Shown in pieces: positions 56,335 through 64,000 of a stretch of DNA of 64,000 bases; the first letter of the stretch is position 1; each line of letters starts with the position of its first letter. Position numbers and translations under genes: made by a program. The notes under the pieces were generated by a model. That model had not been told where the DNA came from. It was given only the letters and a program-made list of their open reading frames with translations, and searched no databases. This DNA is from Andreprevotia sp. IGB-42 (GTDB lineage Bacteria > Pseudomonadota > Gammaproteobacteria > Burkholderiales > Chitinibacteraceae): assembly GCF_009848685.1 (NCBI RefSeq), contig NZ_WXTX01000006.1, forward strand, positions 1 through 64,000, written 5' to 3'.

Positions 56335-56539
56335 GGCGGTGCTTGGGCCTTGATTGCGGATGGAATTCGGTGCGTGCTGCGCTGGTGCCTGATTCATGCT
56401 GGACCCGGCTCAGGGGGGAAGCAAGTCAGGGATTTGCCCGATGAGAGAAACGCCTAGAGGCGATGTTTCAAGCGCTGTAAGCGCAACATCGTATTGGATA
56501 CCATAGTGGAAAGAAGGTTGCTGCACCGCAAAAATGCAC

Positions 56540-56561
56540 AAGGCCGCCCGGAGGCGGCCTT
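56540..56561 (-). terminator. Rho-independent terminator after dnaE
   Basis: AAGGCCGCC and GGCGGCCTT (56540-56548, 56553-56561) form a 9-bp stem with a 4-nt loop; on the minus strand GTGCATTTTTG follows. It lies 10 bp past the dnaE stop. Confidence 0.78.
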
Positions 56562-56570
56562 GCTGAAGGG

Positions 56571-59500
56571 CTAGAAACGCACGCTGACTGCCTCGTCACC
56601 CAGCCAGCCACGCAAGCCGGCGACCATGTCCTCGTCCAGCGTCACCCGCCAGTCCAGCCCCAACTGCAGCTGGCAGGCGGCGCCGTCGCGCTGGTAAGCG
56701 ATTTCCACCGCACACACGCCGCCACTGTGCGGCGTCAGTAGTTGCCTTAGCTTGTCGGCATCGGCATTGCCGTTGATCTGCAGGGTAAGCGCCCGGGCAA
56801 ACTGGCTGCGTGCCTCTGCCACGTCCATCACCGCATCGGCAATCACGCGCACGCCGCCATTGAAGCGGTCTTCCGATACCTTGCCGGCGATCACCAGCAG
56901 CGCATCGTCTTTGAGCTTGCCGCGGTTGGCCTCGAACACTTCGCTGTACATGGTGACTTCGAGCTTGCCGCGACCATCGTCAAGCTGCACGAACGCCATG
57001 CGGCCCCGCTCGCCGTTTTTCACCCGCATCATGCCGACGATGCCGGCGATGTATTGCAGTTCTTTCTTCGGCTGCAACTGATCGAGCCGTGTCTTGATGA
57101 AATTGCGGATGCCCTTGGCGTGTGCGTCGAACGGGTGGCCGGACAGGTAATAGCCGACGGCGGTTTTCTCTTCCGCCAGTTTCACCTTGTCATCCCAGCG
57201 CGGCACGGCAATTTCGGCAATGCTGGGCATCGCGGTGGCTTCGAATACGTCGAACAGCGAGCCCTGGTCGGCATTGGCCGCTTCGGTTTCCGCCAGTTGC
57301 ATCGCCTGGCCTACGTTGGCCAGCAGTTGCGCGCGGTGATCGCTGATGCTGTCGAACGCACCGGCACGGATCAGCGCTTCGATCACGCGCTTGTTCACTT
57401 CCTTCTTGTCGGTGCGGCGGCAGAAATCGAAAATGTCGCGGAACGGGCCGTTTTCGGTGCGCTCGCGTACGATCATGTCTACCGCGCCTTCGCCCACGCC
57501 TTTCACCGCACCCAGCGCATAGCGGATTTCCCGCGTGCCCACCGGTACGAAGCGGTAGAAGCCTTCGTTGACGTCCGGCGGCAGCATCTTGAGTTTGTTC
57601 TTTTCCACGCAGTCGTCGTAGAACACCTTGAGCTGGTCGGTGTTGTCCAGTTCAGACGACATGGTGGCGGCCATGAACGCAGCCGGGTAGTGCGCCTTCA
57701 GCCATGCGGTGTGGTAGGACACCACCGCGTACGCAGCGGTGTGCGATTTGTTGAAGCCGTACTCGGCAAACTTGGCCATCAGGTCGAACAGCATTTCCGC
57801 CAGCTTGGGGTCGTAACCCTTGGCGGCCGCACCTTCGGCAATCTTGCCGCGGTGCTCGGCCATTTCCTCGGCCTTTTTCTTGCCCATCGCACGGCGCAGC
57901 ATGTCCGCACCACCCAGCGTGTAACCGCCGATGATCTGCGAAATCTGCATCACCTGTTCCTGGTACACGATCACGCCGTAGGTCGGCTCCAGGCAGGCTT
58001 CCAGGTCGGGGTGGAAGTAATCGGGCTGCTCGATACCCTTTTTGCGGTTGATGAACGAATCCACCATGCCCGAGCCCAGCGGCCCCGGGCGGTACAACGC
58101 CAGCACCGCAATGATGTCTTCGAAACGGTCGGGCTGCAGTTTTTCCAGCAGCCGTTTCATGCCGTCCGATTCAACCTGGAATACCGCAGTCGTGTTGGCA
58201 TCGCGGAATACCTGGTACGCCGCCTGGTCTTCGAAACCCAGGCTCATCAGATCAAGCTTCTGGCCGGTCTGCTTCTCGATGTACTGCAGTGCCAGCTCGA
58301 TGATGGTCAGGTTGCGCAGGCCCAGAAAGTCGAACTTCACCAGGCCGATCTGCTCGACGTCATCCTTGTCCAGCATGGATACCGGGCTGGACTCGGCGCC
58401 GCTGGCCTGGTACACCGGGCAGAAGTCGGTAATCTGGCCAGGGGCGATCAACACGCCCCCCGCGTGCATGCCGATGTTGCGGGTCAGGCCCTCCAGCTTG
58501 AGGGCCAGCTCCCACAGCTCTTTCAATTCGTCTTCCCGCTCCAGCCGTTCGGCCAGTTCCGGTACCATTTCCACCGCATCGTCGAGCGAGTATTGCTTGC
58601 CCGGTGCGGCCGGGATCAGCTTGGATACGCCATCGCAGAACATATAGGGCAGATCGAGCACGCGGCCGACGTCCCGTACCACCGCCTTGGCGGCCATGGT
58701 ACCGAAGGTGGCAATCTGGCTGACCGCCTCCGCGCCATACTTCTCGCGCACGTATTCGATCACGCGCCAGCGGTTGTCCTGGCAGAAGTCGATATCGAAG
58801 TCGGGCATCGATACCCGTTCCGGGTTCAGGAAACGCTCGAACAGCAAGGCATACGCGGTGGGGTCGATATCGGTAATGCCCAAGCTGTATGCCACCAGCG
58901 AGCCGGCGCCGGAACCCCGGCCCGGCCCTACCGGGCAGCCATTGTGCTTGGCCCAGACGATGAAGTCCGCCACGATCAGGAAGTAACCTGGAAAGCCCAT
59001 CTGGATGATGGTGTCGGTCTCGAACTTGAGCCGGTCCAGATAGCGCGGGCGTTCGGCATCGCGCTGTTCCTGATCCGGGTACAGCAGCGCCAGCCGCTGT
59101 TCCAGCCCTTCCTTGGCCAGGTGCACCAGGTAGTCGTCCAGCGTCATGCCGTCCGGCGTGGGGAAATCCGGCAGGTAGTTCTTGCCCAGCACCACCGAGA
59201 GATTGCAGCGCTCGGCAATGTGCACGCTGTTTTCCAGCGCCTGCGGCAGATCGTGGAACAACGCCGCCATGTCATCCGGCGTCTTGAAGTATTGTTCTTC
59301 GGTAAACGTGCGCGGCCGGCGCTTGTCGCTGACTACGTAGCCTTCGGCAATGCAGACGCGCGCTTCGTGCGCCTTGAAGTCATCCGGTGCCATGAACTGG
59401 ATCGGGTGCGTGGCCACTGCCGGCAGGTCCAGATCGGATGCGAGATCCAGGTGCCCCTGTACCGATGTTTCATGCTCGGGCTTGCCGGCGCGTTGCAGTT

Positions 59501-60008
59501 CCAGGTAGAAATTGCCGGCAAACTGATCGGACCACCAGCGGGCCGCAGCCAGCGCTGCCTCGTAGTTGCCGTTGAGTATGGCAAGGCCGGGTTCACCCAG
59601 ATGTGCGCCGGACAGGCAGATCAGCCCGCTATTGTCGCCGCTGGCGATCCATTCCTTCTTGATTTCGGCCCGGTCACGATACTGGTTGGTGCGGAATGCC
59701 AGCGTCAGCAGCTCGCACAGCCGGCCGTAGCCGCCGCGGTTTTTCGCCAGCAACAGGATGCGGAAGGGCTTGTCGCGGTCTTCCTCGTTTTCTATCCACG
59801 CATCGATGCCCACGATGGGCTTGATGCCGTTGCTGCGGCAAGCCTTGTAGAGCTTGACCATGCCGAACAGGTTCATCAGGTCGGTGGTGGCAATGGCAGG
59901 CATGGCCAGTTTTTTTGCGTGTTTGACCGCATCGTCAAGGCGGACGATGCCATCGGTCACGGAGAATTCGGAATGCAGGCGGAGATGTACGAAGGCAGGC
60001 TGTTTCAT
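56571..60008 (-). CDS. dnaE: DNA polymerase III subunit alpha
   Basis: An 1145-residue replicative polymerase. The PHP domain is at 1-~270 (FVHLRLHSEFSVTDGI with LHSxFS). The C-family polymerase core has PGRGSGAGSLVAYSLGITDIDP, MPDFDIDFCQDNR with the catalytic Asp pair, and RNIGMHAGGVLIAP. A helix-hairpin-helix region lies at about 830-900, an OB-fold at about 990-1070 (YIAGIVGMMRVKNGERGRMAF), and the C-terminal tau-binding part follows. The length matches DnaE1 (E. coli 1160). Long antisense ORFs over this gene are shadows. Confidence 0.97.
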   Translation of the reverse strand: MKQPAFVHLRLHSEFSVTDGIVRLDDAVKHAKKLAMPAIATTDLMNLFGMVKLYKACRSNGIKPIVGIDAWIENEEDRDKPFRILLLAKNRGGYGRLCELLTLAFRTNQYRDRAEIKKEWIASGDNSGLICLSGAHLGEPGLAILNGNYEAALAAARWWSDQFAGNFYLELQRAGKPEHETSVQGHLDLASDLDLPAVATHPIQFMAPDDFKAHEARVCIAEGYVVSDKRRPRTFTEEQYFKTPDDMAALFHDLPQALENSVHIAERCNLSVVLGKNYLPDFPTPDGMTLDDYLVHLAKEGLEQRLALLYPDQEQRDAERPRYLDRLKFETDTIIQMGFPGYFLIVADFIVWAKHNGCPVGPGRGSGAGSLVAYSLGITDIDPTAYALLFERFLNPERVSMPDFDIDFCQDNRWRVIEYVREKYGAEAVSQIATFGTMAAKAVVRDVGRVLDLPYMFCDGVSKLIPAAPGKQYSLDDAVEMVPELAERLEREDELKELWELALKLEGLTRNIGMHAGGVLIAPGQITDFCPVYQASGAESSPVSMLDKDDVEQIGLVKFDFLGLRNLTIIELALQYIEKQTGQKLDLMSLGFEDQAAYQVFRDANTTAVFQVESDGMKRLLEKLQPDRFEDIIAVLALYRPGPLGSGMVDSFINRKKGIEQPDYFHPDLEACLEPTYGVIVYQEQVMQISQIIGGYTLGGADMLRRAMGKKKAEEMAEHRGKIAEGAAAKGYDPKLAEMLFDLMAKFAEYGFNKSHTAAYAVVSYHTAWLKAHYPAAFMAATMSSELDNTDQLKVFYDDCVEKNKLKMLPPDVNEGFYRFVPVGTREIRYALGAVKGVGEGAVDMIVRERTENGPFRDIFDFCRRTDKKEVNKRVIEALIRAGAFDSISDHRAQLLANVGQAMQLAETEAANADQGSLFDVFEATAMPSIAEIAVPRWDDKVKLAEEKTAVGYYLSGHPFDAHAKGIRNFIKTRLDQLQPKKELQYIAGIVGMMRVKNGERGRMAFVQLDDGRGKLEVTMYSEVFEANRGKLKDDALLVIAGKVSEDRFNGGVRVIADAVMDVAEARSQFARALTLQINGNADADKLRQLLTPHSGGVCAVEIAYQRDGAACQLQLGLDWRVTLDEDMVAGLRGWLGDEAVSVRF

Positions 60009-60113
60009 CCGGTCATTTTACCATCGGCGCGCGGGCAGGGGCCGCGTGTCGGTTCTGCACTTGTTCTTCGTGTGCGGAGGGCGTAAGCTCAAGGTGTAAT
60101 TCAGGAGCTACTT

Positions 60114-60305
60114 ATGGATGCAACTACCTCGCTCGTCAACGCAGCCAGCAGCGCAACAGGCGTTCAGGCAACCGCAAGCACTGCCGTGCTGCGCAAGTCG
60201 CTTGACCTGCAAGCGCAGACTGCTGCCACGCTGTTGCAGTCGGTACCACAGCCGCAGTACAACAATCCGGCCAACCTGGGCAGGAATGTGGATGTGAAGG
60301 CGTAA
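60114..60305 (+). CDS. YjfB-family putative motility protein
   Basis: A 63-residue protein with a CAGGAGCTACTT ribosome binding site. It has the YjfB pattern: an Ala/Ser/Thr-rich helical first half, then LRKSLDLQAQTAATLLQSV and a short C-terminal NPANLGRNVDVKA. The family is annotated as putative motility protein in Bacillus and many Gram-negatives, without a defined role. No flagellar genes are adjacent. A clean terminator follows. Confidence 0.75.
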   Translation: MDATTSLVNAASSATGVQATASTAVLRKSLDLQAQTAATLLQSVPQPQYNNPANLGRNVDVKA

Positions 60306-60332
60306 TTAACGCCTGGCTGGCAACACGCATTG

Positions 60333-60358
60333 AAAGGCGGCTTCGGTCGCCTTTTTTG
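60333..60358 (+). terminator. Rho-independent terminator after the YjfB-type gene
   Basis: AAAGGCG (60333-60339) and CGCCTTT (60348-60354) form a stem with a GC-rich loop, followed by further Ts. It lies 28 bp past the stop. Confidence 0.82.
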
Positions 60359-60420
60359 TTGCCCGCCGGATGGGTTGTTGCAGGGTAGGCGTTGTTTTTG
60401 TGCGACGCAACAAAAATGCC

Positions 60421-60449
60421 TTGACAGCACAGTGGGTGATGCAGAAAAT
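60421..60449 (+). promoter_or_regulatory. Sigma-70 promoter of the phasin gene
   Basis: TTGACA (60421-60426) is an exact consensus -35. After exactly 17 bp comes GAAAAT (60444-60449), a fair -10 matching four of six positions. It lies 37 bp before the phasin start, giving a leader of about 30 nt with the AAAAGGAGAA ribosome binding site. Confidence 0.75.
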
Positions 60450-60486
60450 GGCTCTATTGGTGCAATGCACAAAAGGAGAACCACCC

Positions 60487-61038
60487 ATGTCTTTCACGAA
60501 TCAGTTCGCCCAATTTGCCGAAATTCAGCAAGCTAATCTCGAAAAGTCGCTCCGCCTGACCAATATCGCGCTGGGCGGCGTGGAACGTCTGGTCAATCTG
60601 CAACTGAGTATTGCCCGTGATCTGCTGAGCGAAAATGCAGAGACCGCCCGTGCGTTGTCGCAAGTCAAGGACGTGAACGGTCTGGTTGCACTGCAACGCC
60701 AACTGGCCCAGCCAGCGGTTGAAAAGTCGCTGGTTGTTGCCCGCAATGTATTCGATACCGCCAGCGCCACCCAGCACGAGCTGAACCAGTTGGTGGAAGA
60801 ACAGGTGCTATCGTTCAACCAGAACGTGGTTGCCGCTCTGGACAAGGCTGTTGCTTCGGCCCCGACAGGTGCCGGCGCTGCAGTGACCGTGCTGCGCAAT
60901 GCGGTTGAATCGGCTACCAATGCCTACGATGCCGCCAGCAAGTCGACCAAGAAAATCGTTACCGACTTCACCGATGCTGCAGTGAACACCGTCGAGCAGA
61001 CCGCCAAGGCCGCATCGCGCAGCCAGACTGCTGCCTGA
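60487..61038 (+). CDS. phaP: Phasin (PHB granule-associated protein)
   Basis: A 183-residue phasin that coats polyhydroxybutyrate granules. I chose the ATG at 60487, 6 bp after AAAAGGAGAA. The protein is almost wholly helical and amphipathic, with the phasin_2 pattern FAEIQQANLEKSLRLTNIAL, LLSENAETARALSQVKD and ALQRQLAQPAVEKSL. The C-terminal part is Ala/Thr/Lys-rich (AASKSTKKIVTDF). The strong promoter and ribosome binding site fit an abundant protein. Monocistronic, with terminators before and after. Confidence 0.92.
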   Translation: MSFTNQFAQFAEIQQANLEKSLRLTNIALGGVERLVNLQLSIARDLLSENAETARALSQVKDVNGLVALQRQLAQPAVEKSLVVARNVFDTASATQHELNQLVEEQVLSFNQNVVAALDKAVASAPTGAGAAVTVLRNAVESATNAYDAASKSTKKIVTDFTDAAVNTVEQTAKAASRSQTAA

Positions 61039-61098
61039 TTGCCAGTGTGCCGGCCGGGCAACGCCCGGCTGGAAGCACTGCGCTGAAGAAGTTTGAAG

Positions 61099-61124
61099 AA
61101 ACGGCCTCGCAAGAGGCCGTTTTT
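61099..61124 (+). terminator. Rho-independent terminator after the phasin gene
   Basis: AAACGGCCTC (61099-61108) and GAGGCCGTTT (61113-61122) form a perfect 10-bp stem with loop GCAA, followed by TT. The A-run side also permits use by the minus-strand gene ending at 61176. Confidence 0.88.
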
Positions 61125-61175
61125 ACGTGGTGCAGTTCGTCCGGCATCCATGCCGCGCCACATGCTTGCAGATGG

Positions 61176-61901
61176 CTACAACGGGTCAGTCTGGCCTGCG
61201 TTCGGCAGCAGGGGCAGTGCCAGCAACAATCTGGCCAGTTGCAATGCAGGTTCTGCATGCGAGGTCAGTGTGGCAAGGCCGGGAAACACCGCAGGCCAAT
61301 CAGGTTTGCTGGCGTGGTAGCTGGTGAACTCGCGTGCATCTGCCCAATCGGCGTAGCTTTGTGCATCGGCCTGTATGCCCATCAACTGCGTTTGCGCGAG
61401 TGCCAGCCAACTGGCGGGATTGAAGTGCTGCATTGCCTGAGGCATCTGCGGCAGCTGGCCATCGCTGGCCAGCCATTCCAGCACCGCCTGTTGCTGCCGC
61501 TGCCAGCGCTGGTACAGCGTGGCGGCAAATGCGCCCGCACCCGGGCCGCCAGCGTGCAGCCATGCCCACGGCGCTGACGGGGATAGCGCGTCGATCAGCG
61601 GTGCCAGGGTGTTGAGGTTGGACAGCGTGCCGCCTGCGGCAATGATCCAGCCCAGTTGCGATGCCAGCGCGGGCTCTCCCGCCAGCATCAGGTCAACGCC
61701 TTGCAGGCCTTGCGCATCGCGCGCAAAGAAATCATCCAGACCGGGGTTGATCCACAGGTAAAGTGCATCGTCGATGTCGGCCGGCTGTATGGTGGTCGCG
61801 GATTCCCACACCAGAGGCCAGTCGTGGAACCTGGCCAGGCTGTGCTGCAACGCCGGCACCAGCTCGGCAGGGGCAACAACGACGATGGCCGGGGGCGTCA
61901 T
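61176..61901 (-). CDS. Hypothetical protein co-transcribed with fnr
   Basis: A 241-residue soluble protein whose ATG overlaps the fnr stop (TGATG), so it is translationally coupled to fnr. Residues 1-~100 look like a nucleotide-binding or Rossmann-type half (AIVVVAPAELVPALQHSL, GGTLSNLNTLAPL). Residues ~115-200 include HAGGPGAGAFAATLYQRW, which faintly resembles the 6-phosphogluconate/3-hydroxyisobutyrate dehydrogenase linker, and are helical thereafter. The canonical GxGxxG cofactor loop is not present, so a working dehydrogenase is doubtful. I cannot assign a function. Confidence 0.7.
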   Translation of the reverse strand: MTPPAIVVVAPAELVPALQHSLARFHDWPLVWESATTIQPADIDDALYLWINPGLDDFFARDAQGLQGVDLMLAGEPALASQLGWIIAAGGTLSNLNTLAPLIDALSPSAPWAWLHAGGPGAGAFAATLYQRWQRQQQAVLEWLASDGQLPQMPQAMQHFNPASWLALAQTQLMGIQADAQSYADWADAREFTSYHASKPDWPAVFPGLATLTSHAEPALQLARLLLALPLLPNAGQTDPL

Positions 61902-62647
61902 CAGCCACCCTGCTCGTTGCTGATGATTTGCCGCAGTGCAGCAAGGTCCAGCAATTCGATGAGCCGGTTATGTACCTTGATCAAACCCTGCTCCTGGAAT
62001 TTCGACAGGGTACGGCTGACGGTTTCCAGTTTCAGGCCCAAGTAGCTGCCGATTTCCTCCCGCGTCATGCGCAGGTTGAAGCCGGTGCTGGAGTAGCCGC
62101 GCAGTTGGAAGCGCGTGGACAGGCTGAGCAGAAACGCCGCCACGCGTTCTTCCGCCTTCATGTTGCCCAATAGCAGCATCACGCCATGATCGCGCACGAT
62201 CTCGCGGCTCATCACCTTGTAGAAATGGTGCTGTAAAGCGGGTATCTGCCGCGACAGCGTTTCCATTTCGGTAAACGGCAATTCGCATACTTCGCTGTCT
62301 TCCAGCGCAATGGCATCGCAGGCATGCAGATCGGCGCTGATGGCATCCATGCCCATCAAGTCGCCACTCATGTGGAAGCCGGTAACCTGTTCACGCCCGT
62401 CGGGCGAGATCACGCTGGTTTTGAGAAAGCCCAGCCGCACCGCGTAGAGTGCCTTGAAGGGCTCGCCAGCGCGATACAGCGCTTCGCCCCGTTTTACCGG
62501 CCGGCCTTGCGTAACCAGCTTTTCAACCGCATGCATGTCTTCTGCCGTCAACCCGGCCGGCAGGCAGAGTTCGCGCAGGCTGCAGTTGGAGCACGCGTGG
62601 CGCAGGTGGGGAAGGCTGATGTCATGGACTGGAATGGGGGAGAGCAT
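61901..62647 (-). CDS. fnr: Oxygen-sensing transcriptional regulator Fnr/Anr
   Basis: A 248-residue Fnr homologue. The [4Fe-4S] ligands are visible: C19, C22 and C28 (ACSNCSLRELC) and C121 (SEVCELPF), matching E. coli C20, C23, C29 and C122. The recognition helix has ETVSRTLSKF, with the E-x-x-S-R that reads TTGAT half-sites. It should switch genes on or off when oxygen falls. At least one perfect target site exists in the window, upstream of the Aer-like receptor (22307-22320). A TauE/SafE-type gene is divergent 400 bp away, as in cco-fnr clusters of related bacteria. Confidence 0.94.
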   Translation of the reverse strand: MLSPIPVHDISLPHLRHACSNCSLRELCLPAGLTAEDMHAVEKLVTQGRPVKRGEALYRAGEPFKALYAVRLGFLKTSVISPDGREQVTGFHMSGDLMGMDAISADLHACDAIALEDSEVCELPFTEMETLSRQIPALQHHFYKVMSREIVRDHGVMLLLGNMKAEERVAAFLLSLSTRFQLRGYSSTGFNLRMTREEIGSYLGLKLETVSRTLSKFQEQGLIKVHNRLIELLDLAALRQIISNEQGG

Positions 62648-63045
62648 GTCAATTCACGTCTGTTTCAGGGCTGGGCCATACTGCAATGTGCACAATCGGT
62701 GCATGGCGGTTGCCGCATGCCCGATATCCGATCATTGATCCATCATACAAGCTCTGCTCCGGCGGCGGGGTTCTCGTACAGCGGATTTATTGCCTTTACG
62801 CCGTGCATGCCCGCGGTGAACCATGCCCGGCACACTGCACCACGGGCCATGGTGGGCCGGCTGTTCAGCGTACCCGTGGCGGCATGGTAATGCCGATTTG
62901 TCATTACCCCCATTTCGCGGTGCGACAATGCGGCATAGCCATAGCACGTTACCGCTGGCTGGCTGCCGGCGCAGTACCCTTCTGGTAACCTCTCCGGCTT
63001 ATTCGCCTGCATTGATCCGCCTCTGGCGCTTTGAACGGACCTGCC
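62648..63045. other. Divergent intergenic region, fnr and TauE/SafE gene
   Basis: About 400 bp with no supported gene. TGATCCATCA at 62737-62746 looks like an Fnr half-site pair but has 2 rather than 4 bp between halves, so it is not called as an Fnr box. No clear promoter was identified for either gene. Confidence 0.5.
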
Positions 63046-63705
63046 TTGTTTGAATTCGATCTGACCGCACTGTTTCTGGCCGGCCTGCTGGGCGGCGGGC
63101 ATTGCCTTGGCATGTGTGGCGGCGTGGTGACGGCGTTTTCCATGCAACTGCCGCCCGGCCCCCGCTGGCGCTACCTGTTGGGCTTCAACCTGGGCCGCCT
63201 GCTCGGCTACATGCTGGTGGGCGCCATCGTGGGTGGCCTGGGGTCGCTGGCCACGCTGCTGTCGCTGCAGTCATTGAAGATGGTGCTGTATGTGCTGGCA
63301 CAGCTGCTGCTCATCGTGATGGGTTTGTATGTTGCCGGCTGGTCGCGGCTGCTTGCCCGGATCGAGAAAATCGGCGTGCCGGTGTGGCGACGGGTGCAGC
63401 CGCTGATGCGCAGGTTGTTGCCGATACGCAACTGGCCGCAAAGCGTGGCGGTCGGTATTTTTTGGGGTTGGCTGCCGTGCGGCCTGGTCTATACCGCGAG
63501 CCTGTCCGCACTGGCTAGTGCATCGCCCGTGAAAGGGGCTGCCATCCTTTTATTGTTTGGAATCGGGACCTTACCCAATCTGCTGCTGATCGGCGCTGCG
63601 TCCGGCTGGCTGTTGGGGTGGCTGCGCCAGCTGTGGGTGCGGCGGGCAAGCGGTGTGTTACTGATTGCAATCGGCACGGCGAGACTCATCCAGATAGCGC
63701 TATAA
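63046..63705 (+). CDS. TauE/SafE (DsbD_2-like) family membrane protein, probable metal or cytochrome-oxidase-assembly role
   Basis: About 219 residues. There is no ATG at the start; I use TTG at 63046, 7 bp after GGA, with TTG at 63031 as the alternative. Six hydrophobic helices are visible. Conserved Cys pairs occur in GHCLGMCGG and WLPCGLVY. This is the CcoH/SafE-like subgroup that usually sits next to ccoN-P-S and fnr and is linked to copper supply for cbb3 oxidase. The cco genes themselves are not in the window. An unusual start codon and the exact role are the main uncertainties. Confidence 0.82.
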   Translation: MFEFDLTALFLAGLLGGGHCLGMCGGVVTAFSMQLPPGPRWRYLLGFNLGRLLGYMLVGAIVGGLGSLATLLSLQSLKMVLYVLAQLLLIVMGLYVAGWSRLLARIEKIGVPVWRRVQPLMRRLLPIRNWPQSVAVGIFWGWLPCGLVYTASLSALASASPVKGAAILLLFGIGTLPNLLLIGAASGWLLGWLRQLWVRRASGVLLIAIGTARLIQIAL

Positions 63706-63776
63706 CAAGAGCAGGCAATCGAACTTTTCCGTTTCCTTTTGCCTAACCGACAGGCAGCGTTCTGGGGAGGCCGTTC

Positions 63777-64000
63777 ATGGACATCTTCGATAACTTCGCT
63801 TCACGGTACGAACGTACCCGGGAGGAGGAACTCACGCTCAAGGAATACCTTGCGCTGTGCAAACAGGATCCGGGGGCGTACGCAACTGCCTCCGAGCGGA
63901 TGTTGACGGCGATCGGCGAGCCGGAGTCGATCGACACCCGGCTCGATTCGCGCGCTTCACGCATTTTCCAGAACAAGATCATCCGCATCTATCCCGCCTT
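63777..64000 (+). CDS. prkA: Serine protein kinase PrkA (N-terminal fragment)
   Basis: The frame starts at ATG 63777 after GGGGAGGCCGTTC and runs off the right edge; 74 codons are visible. The sequence MDIFDNFASRYERTREEELT, LCKQDPGAYATASERML and IGEPESIDT closely follows the N-terminus of E. coli YeaG/PrkA (MNIFDHYRQRYEAAKDEEFT). PrkA is a AAA+ serine kinase active in stationary phase or nitrogen stress. Its usual partners yeaH and ycgB-type spoVR probably follow beyond the window. Confidence 0.9.
   Translation, partial: MDIFDNFASRYERTREEELTLKEYLALCKQDPGAYATASERMLTAIGEPESIDTRLDSRASRIFQNKIIRIYPA

Noticed and set aside
57054-60086. A 1010-codon open frame antisense to dnaE
   Set aside because: It lies wholly over dnaE. 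Its translation is His/Gln/Val-rich without domains, a pattern expected for the antisense of a GC-rich gene. dnaE itself is certain.
62737-62746. TGATCCATCA upstream of fnr as an autoregulatory Fnr box
   Set aside because: The half-sites are separated by 2 bp instead of 4, and the second half lacks the terminal AA, so it does not fit the consensus.
62743-63147. A 134-codon minus-strand frame between fnr and the TauE/SafE gene
   Set aside because: It overlaps the start of the membrane protein gene in antisense and has no protein-like features.

Overview
The window is a GC-rich chromosomal segment of a free-living Gram-negative bacterium, most likely a betaproteobacterium of the Neisseriales (Chromobacteriaceae/Chitinibacteraceae-like). 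The basis is gene content: a Neisseria-type porin, a trpE-G-D-C cluster, divergent folB/plsY, a PhaM-like protein plus a phasin for polyhydroxybutyrate granules, an MaeB-type malic enzyme and an oxygen-sensing Fnr. Nearly everything is chromosomal core or near-core. I saw no prophage, transposase, rRNA, tRNA or CRISPR array. The exception in composition is the minor-pilin cluster near 38-41.5 kb, which is clearly AT-richer than its surroundings.

Layout. 0-6.4 kb: edge of a TetR regulator with paired operators, an MFS transporter, and a sensor kinase overlapping a REC-EAL phosphodiesterase. 6.7-12.6 kb: type II NADH dehydrogenase, a DUF3422 membrane protein, and a Cache-HAMP-GAF-HD-GYP protein. 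12.7-14.7 kb: the overlapping tsaB-rimI-uracil-DNA glycosylase cluster. 14.7-24 kb: the Yej-type peptide ABC importer, split into yejABE (plus strand) and yejF (minus strand) by a LytS/LytTR two-component pair and an Aer-like chemoreceptor preceded by a perfect Fnr box. 24-30.9 kb: clpB with a heat-shock promoter, a diguanylate cyclase, and a secreted phosphodiesterase fused to four hemopexin repeats. 30.9-38 kb: cysG, a tandem pair of helical-repeat GGDEF proteins (one degenerate), and a large PLP amino-acid decarboxylase. 38-41.5 kb: a five-gene minor-pilin operon whose last product, PilV, carries a C-terminal chitin-binding module. 41.6-47 kb: tsaC/sua5, a lipoprotein and Crp-like regulator, a Tim44-domain protein, folB, plsY, and a small gene broken by a 13-bp tandem duplication. 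47-52.6 kb: porin and trpEGDC with a newly read trpL leader peptide (four Trp codons) and operator-like palindromes. 52.6-64 kb: mltA, phaM, maeB, dnaE, a YjfB-type protein, phasin, fnr, a TauE/SafE-type protein, and the start of prkA.

How the genes work together. Second-messenger control by c-di-GMP is prominent: one EAL, one HD-GYP and two likely active GGDEF proteins, plus one degenerate GGDEF. This sits beside an aerotaxis receptor, Fnr and a type IV pilus operon, a combination suited to switching between swimming and attachment as oxygen changes. The chitin-binding PilV suggests that the attachment surface is chitin. The best candidates for new biology are the PilV-CBM fusion, the phosphodiesterase-hemopexin fusion, and the two-layer control of the trp operon.
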